Below, one piece after another: positions 44,400 to 52,993 of a stretch of 64,000 nucleotides of DNA. Both the position numbers and the translations under genes were made by a program. Position 1 is the first letter of the stretch. Each line of letters begins with the position of its first letter. The DNA is from Altererythrobacter sp. Root672 (lineage in GTDB: Bacteria > Pseudomonadota > Alphaproteobacteria > Sphingomonadales > Sphingomonadaceae). The stretch is from NCBI RefSeq assembly GCF_001427865.1, contig NZ_LMHH01000003.1, forward strand, positions 186,256 through 250,255. The letters run 5' to 3'. The notes under the pieces were generated by a model that saw only the letters and a list, made by a program, of their open reading frames with translations, ran no database searches and had not been told where the DNA came from.

Positions 44400-46661
44400 T
44401 TGGCTGACGAGCAAACCGACCGCTTTACCGCGCGTGAAGCGCTGTTTTACCACGAGACGATCCGGCCGGGTAAGATCGAGATCATCGCCAGCAAGCCGAT
44501 GGCGACTCAGCGCGACCTTAGCCTCGCCTACTCTCCTGGTGTCGCCGTTCCGGTTCAGGCCATCGCCGATGATCCCGCGAACGCCGCCCGTTATACGGCC
44601 CGCTCGAACCTCGTCGCGGTGATCTCCAACGGTACGGCCATCCTCGGCATGGGCAATCTGGGCGCGCTCGCCTCGAAGCCGGTGATGGAAGGCAAGGCAG
44701 TGCTGTTCAAGCGCTTCGCCGACGTCGACTCGATCGATATCGAACTCGACACCGAAGACCCGGAAGCCTTCATCAACGCCGTCGCGCTGATGGAGCCGAC
44801 TTTCGGCGGCATCAACCTGGAAGACATCGCCGCGCCTGAGTGCTTCGTGATCGAACAGGCCCTGCGCGAGCGGATGAACATTCCGGTCATGCACGATGAC
44901 CAGCACGGCACCGCGATCATCTCGGCCGCCGGCTTGCTCAACGCTTGCTTCATCACGGGGCGCGACCTGACCAAGGTGCGCATGGTGGTGAACGGCGCGG
45001 GCGCCTCGGCCATCGCCTGCACCGCGCTGATCAAGGCGCTGGGCGTCCCGCACGAAAACGTCACCATGTGCGACCGTTCGGGCGTGATCTACCGCGGTCG
45101 CGACAACGTCGACCAGTGGAAGAGCGCGCACGCGATCGACACCGCTGCGCGCACTCTGGAAGAGGCGCTGGACGGCGCCGACATCTTCCTCGGCCTTTCC
45201 GCCGCGAGAGCGCTCAAGCCCGAATGGGTGGCGAAGATGGCCGACCAGCCGATCATCTTCGCGATGGCCAACCCCGATCCGGAAATCACCCCGGACGACG
45301 CCAAGGCCGTGCGCCCCGACGCGATCATTGCCACTGGCCGGTCGGATTATCCGAACCAGGTCAACAACGTGCTCGGCTTCCCGTTCATCTTCCGCGGCGC
45401 GCTCGACGTGCAGGCGACCGCGATCAACGAAGAGATGAAGATCGCCGCCGCTCGCGCGATTGCCGAGCTCGCGCGCGAGTCCGTGCCGGAAGAGGTCGCC
45501 GCGGCCTATGGCAAGAGCCATCAGTTCGGGCGCGACTACATCATTCCCGCCCCGTTCGATCCGCGCCTGATGGAAGTTGTCCCGATGGCCGTCGCCCGCG
45601 CGGCGATGGAAAGCGGCGTGGCGAAGAAGGGCATCGAGGATTTCGAGGCCTATCGCCTCCAGCTCAAGAGCCGCCTCAATCCGACAACCTCGGTCCTGGC
45701 GAGCGTCTATACCGAGGTGAAGAACAACCCCAAGCGGGTGGTCTTCGCCGAAGCGGAAGAGGAAGTGGTGCTGCGCGCTGCGATCCAGTTCCAGGAATTC
45801 GGCTACGGAACGCCGGTCCTGGTCGGGCGCACCCAAGCCGTGGTGGACAAGCTGGCGGAGCTCGGCGTGTCGGATCCGCGGCAGTTCGAAATCCAGAACT
45901 CGGCGGACTCGCACCTCGTGCCGCAGATGGCGGACTTCCTCTACAAGCGGCTTCAGCGCCGGGGCTTCACCGAGCGTGACGTGCGCCGCATGGTCAACCA
46001 GGACCGCAACACCTTCGCTTCGTTGCTGGTGGCGCTTGGCCACGGCGATGCGCTGATCTCCGGCCTGACGCGTCCGTTCGCGCAGACCATGCGTGAAGTC
46101 AGCCAGGTGATCGATCCGAAGCCGGGCCAGGTGCCGTTCGGCGTCCACATGATGATCGGCAAGAACTACACCGTGTTCCTGGCCGACACGACGATCAACG
46201 AGCGGCCGAACGCCGAAGAACTCGCCCACATCGCCAAGGAAACCGCGGCGGTGGCGCGCCGCCTTGGGCATGAGCCGCGGGTGGCGTTCCTGTCCTATTC
46301 GACGTTCGGCAACCCGTCGGGCAAGTGGCTCGATAACATCCGCGACGCGGTGCATATTCTCGACGCCGAGGATCCGGGCTTCGAGTACGAAGGCGAAATG
46401 GCGCCCGACGCCGCGCTCAATCCGCGCGTCATGTCGCTCTATCCGTTCAGCCGCCTCTCGGGGCCGGCCAATGTGCTGGTCATGCCCGGCCTGCAATCGG
46501 CCAACCTTTCGGCCAAGCTGCTGCGCGAGCTGGCGGGCAATGCCACGATCGGCCCGATGCTGATCGGCCTCGAAAAGCCGGTCCAGATCGCGCCGATGAC
46601 GGCCAATGCGCCCGACGTGCTGACGCTGGCGGTCCTGGCGGCGGCCGGCATCGTCGGGTGA
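44400..46661 (+). CDS. maeB: NADP-dependent malic enzyme, MaeB type (753 aa)
   Basis: Oxidatively decarboxylates malate to pyruvate, giving NADPH. The N-terminal malic-enzyme half has SLAYSPGVAVP, MEGKAVLFKRFADVDSIDIE (metal site D-x-D), MHDDQHGTAI and the cofactor strand VVNGAGASAIACTALIKALG. The C-terminal half, from about residue 430, is the phosphotransacetylase-like regulatory domain (PVLVGRTQAVVDKL; YPFSRLSGPANVLVMPGLQS). The start is TTG 44400 with AGAGGAT upstream. The next gene overlaps its stop by 4 bases. Confidence 0.95.
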   Translation: MADEQTDRFTAREALFYHETIRPGKIEIIASKPMATQRDLSLAYSPGVAVPVQAIADDPANAARYTARSNLVAVISNGTAILGMGNLGALASKPVMEGKAVLFKRFADVDSIDIELDTEDPEAFINAVALMEPTFGGINLEDIAAPECFVIEQALRERMNIPVMHDDQHGTAIISAAGLLNACFITGRDLTKVRMVVNGAGASAIACTALIKALGVPHENVTMCDRSGVIYRGRDNVDQWKSAHAIDTAARTLEEALDGADIFLGLSAARALKPEWVAKMADQPIIFAMANPDPEITPDDAKAVRPDAIIATGRSDYPNQVNNVLGFPFIFRGALDVQATAINEEMKIAAARAIAELARESVPEEVAAAYGKSHQFGRDYIIPAPFDPRLMEVVPMAVARAAMESGVAKKGIEDFEAYRLQLKSRLNPTTSVLASVYTEVKNNPKRVVFAEAEEEVVLRAAIQFQEFGYGTPVLVGRTQAVVDKLAELGVSDPRQFEIQNSADSHLVPQMADFLYKRLQRRGFTERDVRRMVNQDRNTFASLLVALGHGDALISGLTRPFAQTMREVSQVIDPKPGQVPFGVHMMIGKNYTVFLADTTINERPNAEELAHIAKETAAVARRLGHEPRVAFLSYSTFGNPSGKWLDNIRDAVHILDAEDPGFEYEGEMAPDAALNPRVMSLYPFSRLSGPANVLVMPGLQSANLSAKLLRELAGNATIGPMLIGLEKPVQIAPMTANAPDVLTLAVLAAAGIVG

Positions 46662-46981
46662 GGGCTGCTGGGGCCAACTGGGCCCTGGTTGTAGTGCCGC
46701 TGATCTTTGCGGCGCTCAGCCTGCCGATGGTGTTCGAGTGGGTCGGGCCCAACGCCTACTACGGCGCTCGGACCGCGGCGTCTCAGGCCTCCGAGGCCGA
46801 GTGGTACCGGATCAACCAGCTGTCCGGCTTGGTCGGCGTGATCGGCGGCCTGATCGGGGCCGCCGTCAACGTAGCGATCGTCCGATCAGGCTTGTCGGTG
46901 ATGCACAAGCAGGTCGCCTGTGTTGCGGTAATCGTGGCCGTGGCCGTGTCGATGGCCGCGTCGGCCTCGGTCGTCGCGTAG
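46658..46981 (+). CDS. SdpI-family-like membrane protein (107 aa)
   Basis: Three predicted membrane helices with the loop GPNAYYGARTAASQASEAEWYRIN, close to the G-P-N-x-x-Y-G-x-R-T...W-x-x-x-N pattern of SdpI/YhfL proteins. SdpI gives immunity to a toxin in Bacillus, but most homologues have unknown roles. GTG start overlaps the maeB stop (GTGA). It ends 12 bases from the convergent TauE gene. Confidence 0.7.
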   Translation: MRAAGANWALVVVPLIFAALSLPMVFEWVGPNAYYGARTAASQASEAEWYRINQLSGLVGVIGGLIGAAVNVAIVRSGLSVMHKQVACVAVIVAVAVSMAASASVVA

Positions 46982-46993
46982 TCGCCTGGGGGC

Positions 46994-47758
46994 TTAACCC
47001 CAGGCACTCCACACACCGTAGGCGCTCGTCAGCGTCAGCACGATACCGACCAGGATCAGCATCTGCTTGGCCGGGAAGTGCTTGGCCGCCCAGGCACCGA
47101 GCGGGGCCGCGAGCAAGCCGCCGATCAGCAGGCCGAGCGTGGCGCCGGCAAGCTTTTCGATGCCGAGGTGCCAGATGAACGACGCCGAGATCGTTACCGT
47201 CAGGAAGAACTCAGCGGCGCTGACCGTGCCGACGACCTTGCGGGGCTCTGCCCCCTGGATCAGCAGGTTCGAGGTGACGACAGGTCCCCAGCCACCGCCG
47301 CCGGCAGCGTCGAGGAAACCGCCGATGAGGCCGAGCGGAGCAACGAGCTTCGCTTCCTTGAGCTTGGGCGGATACATCAGCCCGCGCCACAGCAGGTATA
47401 GACCGATCGAGGTGAGGTAGAGCAGCACGAACGGCTTCACGATGGCTGCGTCGAGGCTCGAGAGGACATAAGCGCCGGCGAACCCACCGATCATGCCCGG
47501 CACGACCAGATGCAGGAACAGTTTCCCGTCGATGTTCCGGTGCAGCAGATGGCTGAGCCCCGAAACGCCGGTGGTGAAGACCTCGACGATGTGGACGCGC
47601 TGCGATGCGTGCGCGGGGGGTACGCCCAGCACACCGACCAGCAGCGTGTTAGAAATGACCCCGAAGGCCATGCCGAGTGCACCGTCGACCAGCTGTGCGG
47701 CAAAACCCACCGCGATAAATGGCAGCAAGGCAGCAAGGTCGAAATCGCCAAACGGCAT
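46994..47758 (-). CDS. sulfite exporter TauE/SafE family protein (254 aa)
   Basis: Eight predicted helices with the family motifs FAAQLVDGALGMAFG in helix 1 and LGLIGGFLDAAGGGGWGPVV in the second half, the internal repeat of TauE/SafE (DUF81) permeases. They export sulfite, sulfoacetate or similar organosulfur anions. ATG 47758 is used. An inverted repeat at 47801-47825 lies about 45-65 bases upstream and may control it. Confidence 0.88.
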   Translation of the reverse strand: MPFGDFDLAALLPFIAVGFAAQLVDGALGMAFGVISNTLLVGVLGVPPAHASQRVHIVEVFTTGVSGLSHLLHRNIDGKLFLHLVVPGMIGGFAGAYVLSSLDAAIVKPFVLLYLTSIGLYLLWRGLMYPPKLKEAKLVAPLGLIGGFLDAAGGGGWGPVVTSNLLIQGAEPRKVVGTVSAAEFFLTVTISASFIWHLGIEKLAGATLGLLIGGLLAAPLGAWAAKHFPAKQMLILVGIVLTLTSAYGVWSAWG

Positions 47759-47800
47759 GCGGCAGTCCCCTTCGTTCCGTGCGATCCGGCTATCGAACCT

Positions 47801-47825
47801 ATTCTCAACCAAAAAGATAGAGAAT
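47801..47825. promoter_or_regulatory. inverted repeat upstream of tauE/safE
   Basis: ATTCTC (47801-47806) faces GAGAAT (47820-47825) over 13 bases. The left part (47798-47814) is nearly identical (16/17) to 5699-5715. Minus-strand TTGAGA within it could be a -35 box. Confidence 0.35.
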
Positions 47826-47923
47826 CATTCAGGCAGAGAAGCTTGGCTATTTGAGGGAAATACGGCCTTACTGCGGCAAAGAGGTCAACTTAGCCAAAAG
47901 CGCTTAAGTCCCTCCAAAAGGGG

Positions 47924-48637
47924 CTAACTCCGACGGAAGCGGAAGTACCAGACCTCGTGACCATCCCGCCGGGCCTTGGCTTCGTAGCGGGTTTCACTCC
48001 AGCCACCGGGGCGGTTCTGCCAACTCTCCGGTCCGTCGACCAGCCATTCGAACTGATGGGTGTGGCGGCGCATGACCATCAGTGCGTGGCGCAAGTAGAT
48101 CGGGTGGTCGGTGCCGAATCGGAATTCGCCGCCGGGCTTGAGCTTGGCTGCGATCATGTCGACCGGGCCGTCGTTCATCATGCGCCGCTTGGCGTGGCGG
48201 GCCTTGGGCCAGGGGTCCGGGTGGAGCAGGTAGACGAACGACAGCGCCCCGTCGGGCACGCGGGCGAGCACTTCGAGCGCATCGCCATGATGGAGCCGCA
48301 CGTTGCCGATCGGCGGGTGCGCTCCGTGGTCGCCGCTCACATGCACGAGCGCCTGGGCGACACCGTTCACAAACGGCTCGCAGCCGATGAAGCCGTGGCC
48401 GGGGAGCAGGTCGGCCCGCGCCGCCATATGCTCTCCACCGCCGAAGCCGATCTCGAAATGGAGCGGGCAATCCTCGCCGAACAAGCGCTCTGCCGTAACC
48501 GGGCCTTCTGCCGGAACGGCGATCTGCGGCAGCAGTGTGTCGACCAGGTCCTGTTGCCCGGCACGCAGGGTCTTGCCCTTGGAGCGGCCGTAGAGCCGGT
48601 TGAGAGTGGTCGGATCGCCCGACTTGTGTGCAGTCAT
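47924..48637 (-). CDS. trmB: tRNA (guanine-N7-)-methyltransferase TrmB (237 aa)
   Basis: Methylates G46 of tRNA with S-adenosylmethionine. The SAM-binding motif is FEIGFGGGEH, followed by FIGCEPFVNGVAQAL, and the active-site signature is LLHPDPWPKARHAKRRM. The C-terminus has GTDHPIYLRHALMVM. The start at ATG 48637 gives MTAHKSGDPTTLNRLYGRSK, typical of TrmB. It is downstream of ctrA on the same strand but separated by a terminator. Confidence 0.95.
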   Translation of the reverse strand: MTAHKSGDPTTLNRLYGRSKGKTLRAGQQDLVDTLLPQIAVPAEGPVTAERLFGEDCPLHFEIGFGGGEHMAARADLLPGHGFIGCEPFVNGVAQALVHVSGDHGAHPPIGNVRLHHGDALEVLARVPDGALSFVYLLHPDPWPKARHAKRRMMNDGPVDMIAAKLKPGGEFRFGTDHPIYLRHALMVMRRHTHQFEWLVDGPESWQNRPGGWSETRYEAKARRDGHEVWYFRFRRS

Positions 48638-48710
48638 GGCGCGCCCGCTAGGCGGCAGGGGGCGGGATTGTCCAGCGCGAAACTCCCTTCCGGCTCGCGG
48701 AAGGGAGACC

Positions 48711-48745
48711 AAAGAAAAGGGCCCGCCTCCAGTGGAGGCAGGCCC
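48711..48745 (-). terminator. rho-independent terminator of ctrA
   Basis: On the minus strand GGGCCTGCCTCC-ACT-GGAGGCGGGCCC (12-bp stem with one U-G pair) is followed by TTTTCTTT. A second hairpin, CTCCCTTCC...GGAAGGGAG, lies at 48683-48707. Confidence 0.85.
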
Positions 48746-48747
48746 AA

Positions 48748-48801
48748 GTTTCTAGGAGTACGATAGTTTCTAAGAGTACGACTGCTTCTAGGAGAACAAT
48801 A
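48748..48801 (-). repeat. three 18-bp tandem repeats in the ctrA 3' UTR
   Basis: Units on the + strand: GTTTCTAGGAGTACGATA, GTTTCTAAGAGTACGACT, GCTTCTAGGAGAACAATA. They abut the ctrA stop codon (48804-48802) and end just before the terminator. In the transcript each unit carries CUCCUAGAA or CUCUUAGAA. Confidence 0.85.
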
Positions 48802-49497
48802 TCAGGCCGCTTCGACCTCTTCGCCCGGGTCACGCAGCACGTAGCCACGTCCCCATACGGTTTCGATGTAGTTTTCGCCGCCGCACGCGCTCGAGAGCTT
48901 CTTGCGCAGCTTGCAGATGAACACGTCGATGATCTTGAGTTCGGGTTCGTCCATGCCGCCATAAAGGTGGTTGAGGAACATTTCCTTGGTCAGGGTGGTG
49001 CCCTTGCGGAGCGAGAGCAGCTCCAGCATGGCGTATTCCTTGCCCGTCAGGTGAACGCGCGCGCCGTCGACTTCGACAGTCTTGGCATCGAGGTTAACCG
49101 CCAGCTTGCCGGTACGGATGACCGACTGCGAATGACCCTTCGAACGGCGCACCACGGCGTGGATGCGGGCGATCAGCTCGTCCCGGTGGAACGGCTTGGT
49201 CACATAGTCGTCGGCACCGAAGCCGAAGCTGCGAATCTTGGAATCCATTTCCGAAATGCCGGAAAGGATCAGCACCGGCGTCTGCACTTTGGCGACGCGC
49301 AGTTTCTTAAGCACGTCATAGCCGTGCATGTCAGGCAGGTTCAGGTCGAGCAGGATGATGTCGTAATCATACAGCTTACCAAGGTCCAAACCCTCTTCGC
49401 CGAGATCGGTCGAATAGACGTTAAAGCCCTCAGTCGTGAGCATGAGCTCGATCGCCTTGGCGGTCGTCGGCTCGTCCTCGATCAACAGAACACGCAT
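48802..49497 (-). CDS. ctrA: cell-cycle response regulator CtrA (231 aa)
   Basis: OmpR-type regulator that controls division, motility and replication in Alphaproteobacteria. The receiver domain has the acidic pair in LLIEDEP, phospho-acceptor Asp51 ([15 protein letters not shown]) and the Lys in YVTKPF. The winged helix has [20 protein letters not shown] and [20 protein letters not shown], near identical to known CtrA. The C-terminus ends in Ala-Ala (EEVEAA), matching the ClpXP degradation tag of Caulobacter CtrA. Confidence 0.97.
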   Translation of the reverse strand: MRVLLIEDEPTTAKAIELMLTTEGFNVYSTDLGEEGLDLGKLYDYDIILLDLNLPDMHGYDVLKKLRVAKVQTPVLILSGISEMDSKIRSFGFGADDYVTKPFHRDELIARIHAVVRRSKGHSQSVIRTGKLAVNLDAKTVEVDGARVHLTGKEYAMLELLSLRKGTTLTKEMFLNHLYGGMDEPELKIIDVFICKLRKKLSSACGGENYIETVWGRGYVLRDPGEEVEAA

Positions 49498-49572
49498 TGC
49501 TGCCCCCCTAGAGCTCCTGGTAACGTCACGCTAACAGGTGTTGCCCGGAATTAACCACGACATGTCTCAACG

Positions 49573-49602
49573 AAAAAGGTTAATTTTTCCTTTAACCCTT
49601 TT
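49573..49602. promoter_or_regulatory. AT-rich inverted repeat between rpoN and ctrA
   Basis: AAAAAGGTTAA-N8-TTAACCCTTTT. Read on the minus strand after the rpoN stop it is a weak hairpin ending in TTTTT, so it may terminate rpoN. Read as DNA it is TTAA-N8-TTAA, one base too wide for a standard CtrA box. It lies about 80-105 bases upstream of the ctrA start. Confidence 0.45.
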
Positions 49603-49629
49603 GCAAGAGTCGGTGGCTGCGCGATTGCG

Positions 49630-51099
49630 CTAGGCGACGCGGGCCAGTTTCTTCTGCCGCCGCCGCTGGACCGAAGAGCCGATACCGATCGCCTCGCGGT
49701 ACTTCGCCACCGTGCGGCGGGCGAGATCGAAGCCCTTTTCCTTGAGCAGTTCGACCAGCTTGTCGTCCGAGAGGATATCGTCGGCGCTTTCGGCGTCGCA
49801 CAGCGAACGGATCTGCGCCTTGACCGTCTCAGCGGACACCGCGCCTTCGCCATCGGACGAAGCGACGCCGCTGGTGAAGAAGTACTTGAGCTCGAACGTA
49901 CCGCGCCCGCAGTTGAGGTACTTGTTCGAAGCGACGCGGCTGACCGTGCTCTCGTGCATCTCGATCGCTTCGGCCACCATGCGCATGGTTAGCGGGCGGA
50001 GATGCGATACGCCGCGGCGGAAGAAGCCTTCCTGCTGCTTCACGATTTCCGCGGCGACCTTGAGGATGGTTTTCTGCCGCTGGTCGAGCGCCTTGATCAG
50101 CGAGTTCGCCTCCGACAACCGCTCACTCAGCCAGCGCTTGGCGCTGCGGTCGACGCAGCCGCCGCGCAATTCGACATAGTAGGGGCGGTTAACGATGAGC
50201 CGTGGAAGTGTCGCCTGGTTCAAGGCGATCTCCCAGCCCTTGGCACCATCGCCGGAGATGAGGATGTCGGGCACGACAGGAGCCCGTTCACCGCCGCCGT
50301 AGCGCAGGCCTGGCTTCGGATCGTAGCCGCGCAGTTCGATGAGCATGTCGGAGAAATCTTCGTCATCGACGTCGCACATGCGCTTGAGGCGAGCGAAATC
50401 GCCCTTGGCGACCAGTTCGAGGTTGTCGATCAGCCGCGCCATGCACGGGTCGTAGCGGTCGGCCTCCTTGGCCTGGAGAGCCAGGCACTCGGACAGGTTT
50501 CTGGCACCGACGCCTGTCGGGTCGAGCGTCTGCACGATCGCCAGGGCCTCTTCCACACGCGCCAGCGGGACGCCGAGGCTGTCCGCGGCTTCGAGCAAGG
50601 GAGTGGGAAGGTAACCAGCCTCGTCGATCAGGCCGATCAGGTGGCGAGCGACGAACAGCAGCGCCTGGTCCGAGGTGACGGCGCCAATCTGCGCCTCCAG
50701 GTGCTCGGCCAAGGTCGGCTCGTCATCGCCGCGCTCGTCGATGTCCGGCCCCGGTTCGCTGCCGCCGATCGACGCGGTGGCCGACCAGTCGCCGGTGTCA
50801 CGGTCGCGGTCGAGCGCGGTGACGTCGATGTCGAGCGGCGCGTCGGCCTCACCCTGGCCGCGCATGATCAGCTCGTCGGACGAAGGGTCTTCCGGCGCTT
50901 CTTCGCGGGTATCGGGTTCGGCCTGGCGCTCGAGGGAGATTTCGCCGGCTTCAAGTAGCGGATTGTTGTCGAGCGCGTCGCCGATGAAAGCTTCGATTTC
51001 GAGGTTGGAGAGCGCCAGCAGCTTGATCGCCTGCTGGAGCTGTGGCGTCATCGTGAGCGACTGGGATTGCCGCAGGTCGAGCCGAGGCCCCAGTGCCAT
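49630..51099 (-). CDS. rpoN: RNA polymerase sigma-54 factor (489 aa)
   Basis: The N-terminal activator-contact region is MALGPRLDLRQSQSLTMTPQ with QLQQAIKLLALSNLE, followed by an acidic region (residues 60-115). The core-binding part has TGVGARNLSECLALQ. The HTH has RPLTMRMVAEAIEMHESTVS and the RpoN box ARRTVAKYRE near the C-terminus recognises the -24 GG element. Length is normal. It lies 24 bases after lptB, probably in one transcript. Sigma-54 needs an AAA+ activator; none is in the window. Confidence 0.96.
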   Translation of the reverse strand: MALGPRLDLRQSQSLTMTPQLQQAIKLLALSNLEIEAFIGDALDNNPLLEAGEISLERQAEPDTREEAPEDPSSDELIMRGQGEADAPLDIDVTALDRDRDTGDWSATASIGGSEPGPDIDERGDDEPTLAEHLEAQIGAVTSDQALLFVARHLIGLIDEAGYLPTPLLEAADSLGVPLARVEEALAIVQTLDPTGVGARNLSECLALQAKEADRYDPCMARLIDNLELVAKGDFARLKRMCDVDDEDFSDMLIELRGYDPKPGLRYGGGERAPVVPDILISGDGAKGWEIALNQATLPRLIVNRPYYVELRGGCVDRSAKRWLSERLSEANSLIKALDQRQKTILKVAAEIVKQQEGFFRRGVSHLRPLTMRMVAEAIEMHESTVSRVASNKYLNCGRGTFELKYFFTSGVASSDGEGAVSAETVKAQIRSLCDAESADDILSDDKLVELLKEKGFDLARRTVAKYREAIGIGSSVQRRRQKKLARVA

Positions 51100-51123
51100 C
51101 GATCAGCCTCCCCCTATACCAAC

Positions 51124-51936
51124 CTAGAGGGTGAAGCTCTCGCCGAGGTAGAGCCGGCGCACATTGGGGTCGGCTACCAGATCCTCGGGACTTCCGGCGA
51201 ACAGCACCTGGCCGCCGTAGATAATGCAGGCGCGGTCGACGATATCGAGCGTCTCGCGCACGTTGTGGTCGGTGATCAGCACGCCGATGCCGCGCCGCTT
51301 GAGATCCCTCACCAGCTCGCGAATGTCGCCGATCGACAGCGGGTCGATGCCCGCGAAGGGTTCGTCGAGCAGCATGATCGAGGGCTTGGCGGCTAGCGCG
51401 CGGGCGATCTCGCACCGGCGCCGCTCGCCGCCTGACAGCGCCATCGCCGGGCTGGAGCGCAGGCGGGTGATGTGGAATTCGTCGAGCAGGCGGTCGAGCT
51501 CGGCCGCGCGAACATCCCTGTCCGGTTCGACCATTTCGAGCACGCAGTTGATGTTCTGCTCCACCGTCATGCCGCGGAAGATCGAGGTTTCCTGCGGCAG
51601 GTAGCCAAGGCCGAGGATCGCGCGGCGGTACATCGGCAGCTTGGTGACATCGACGCCATCCATCAGGATGCGGCCGCTGTCGGGGCGGACGAGGCCCATG
51701 ATCGAATAGAAGCAGGTCGTCTTGCCGGCGCCGTTCGGGCCGAGCAGGCCGAGCACCTCTCCCTTGCCGACCGTCAGCGAGATGTCCGACAGGACGGCGC
51801 GCTTGTCGTAGCTTTTGGCGATCGAGACGACCTCGAGCCCGCCTTGCGGGATCGGTGGCGCGGCATTGCCCGGCGCCTCTGCCATCGCTGAGGCGAGTGC
51901 GCGGGTGTCGAGGGCGGTTTCGTCGAGTGGGGTCAT
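51124..51936 (-). CDS. lptB: LPS export ABC transporter ATP-binding protein LptB (270 aa)
   Basis: ATPase of the LptBFG lipopolysaccharide extractor. Walker A GPNGAGKTT, the signature ALSGGERRRCEIARAL, Walker B IMLLDEPFAGIDP and the switch His in LITDHNVRETLDI are all seen. The N-terminal 35 residues before GGLEVVSIAKSY are an Ala/Pro-rich extension. The usual neighbours lptC and lptA are missing upstream; a divergent unrelated gene is there instead. rpoN follows, as in many Proteobacteria. Confidence 0.95.
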   Translation of the reverse strand: MTPLDETALDTRALASAMAEAPGNAAPPIPQGGLEVVSIAKSYDKRAVLSDISLTVGKGEVLGLLGPNGAGKTTCFYSIMGLVRPDSGRILMDGVDVTKLPMYRRAILGLGYLPQETSIFRGMTVEQNINCVLEMVEPDRDVRAAELDRLLDEFHITRLRSSPAMALSGGERRRCEIARALAAKPSIMLLDEPFAGIDPLSIGDIRELVRDLKRRGIGVLITDHNVRETLDIVDRACIIYGGQVLFAGSPEDLVADPNVRRLYLGESFTL

Positions 51937-52104
51937 GGCTTCAGGTTCAGTCCTTTAGCACGGCTTGCGGAGGTTTGAACCCCGTTGGCAGGATTCCTGC
52001 ATGACACGTTAGGAACCTACGGCGGACCGACAAGGTTACTACACTTGAAACACTGTCACGGTGGTGAGATAGTCCGAGTCGGGAAAGCAGAGGAGGAAAG
52101 GCGC

Positions 52105-52512
52105 GTGAATAAGGCGCTTCGTGATTCTGCGGCAACGCAAAATGTCTCCGGGCAGAAGGCGGCCGGACAAAAGCCAGTAGGCAAGAAGGTCGACTGGCGA
52201 CGCAAAATGAGCGACCATGTCGCTTACGCGCTGCTGGTTTACACGGGCTTGCAGATTTTCGTGACGATGGGGGCACTTAAGAGCGGCCACAGCTCGATCC
52301 TGCCGTATTTCGCGCTGATCGTGCTGGTCGCGGCGATCATTCCGGCATGCCGCATGTTCGAACAACGCTGGGACGGGCTGAGCGACAGCGATGCCGCCAA
52401 TCCCGAGCTGGCCGACCGTTTCAAGCGCGATCGCCTGGTCCTGTGGCTCTGTGCCCTTGGCTTGCCATTCCTGCTGACCGGGCTGTTCAAGGTCGCCTAC
52501 TCGTTCATGTAG
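52105..52512 (+). CDS. hypothetical inner-membrane protein (135 aa)
   Basis: A basic cytoplasmic N-terminus (about 35 residues, KPVGKKVDWRRKM) precedes three predicted helices (AYALLVYTGLQIFVTMGA; ILPYFALIVLVAAIIPACRM; LVLWLCALGLPFLLTGLF). GTG 52105 has AGGAGG 8 bases upstream; the longer frame to 51985 does not. It is divergent from lptB. No family is recognised. Confidence 0.65.
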   Translation: MNKALRDSAATQNVSGQKAAGQKPVGKKVDWRRKMSDHVAYALLVYTGLQIFVTMGALKSGHSSILPYFALIVLVAAIIPACRMFEQRWDGLSDSDAANPELADRFKRDRLVLWLCALGLPFLLTGLFKVAYSFM

Positions 52513-52531
52513 CGCCTTAAGGTCGCTGGAC

Positions 52532-52984
52532 ATGGAGGCTGCTGCCGACGCGCTCGAACGGATGATCGAGCGCTATTCTCCCCACGTGGCGGAACTGGGC
52601 AGATCCCTCATCGCGCATGCGCGGGCCCGGATCCCCCAGGCCAACGCCCTCGTCTACGATAACTACAATGCGCTCGGCGTGGGCTTCGCCCGAAACGTTT
52701 CGTCTTCGAACGTCATCATCTCGGTGGTGCTCTATCCGCGGTGGGTGAGCCTGTTCTTCTTCAAGGGAGCCTTGCTGGAAGACCCCGCGGGCCTGTTGCG
52801 CGGCAGCGGCACGATCATCCGCCACATCCGCTTCGAGGACGACGCCGAATTCGCGAGGCCCGAAGTCGAGTCGCTGATCGCCGCGGCGCTCGACCTGGTC
52901 GAGCCGCCGCTGGATCCTGCGGCCGAGGGCCGGTTGGTCATCAAGTCGGTTTCGGCGAGGCAGCGGCCTCGCCGCCCCGCCTAG
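52532..52984 (+). CDS. DUF1801 protein (150 aa)
   Basis: The pattern YSPHVAELGRSLIAHARARI, DNYNALGVGFARN and WVSLFFFKGALLEDP with IIRHIRFEDDAEFARPEVES matches DUF1801, the third in this window. It is a cytoplasmic protein of unknown function. It starts 19 bases after the membrane protein gene, likely in the same transcript, and ends 9 bases from the convergent ppa stop. Confidence 0.7.
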   Translation: MEAAADALERMIERYSPHVAELGRSLIAHARARIPQANALVYDNYNALGVGFARNVSSSNVIISVVLYPRWVSLFFFKGALLEDPAGLLRGSGTIIRHIRFEDDAEFARPEVESLIAAALDLVEPPLDPAAEGRLVIKSVSARQRPRRPA

Positions 52985-52993
52985 TCGAAAAGG

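Noticed and set aside
44379-46496. A 705-codon frame on the minus strand opposite maeB
   Set aside because: His/Arg/Asp-rich shadow composition, no ribosome-binding site, and the + strand encodes an unmistakable malic enzyme.
49578-49597. TTAA-N8-TTAA upstream of ctrA as a CtrA autoregulatory box
   Set aside because: The spacer is 8, not 7, and the sequence is explained at least as well by a weak rpoN terminator hairpin.
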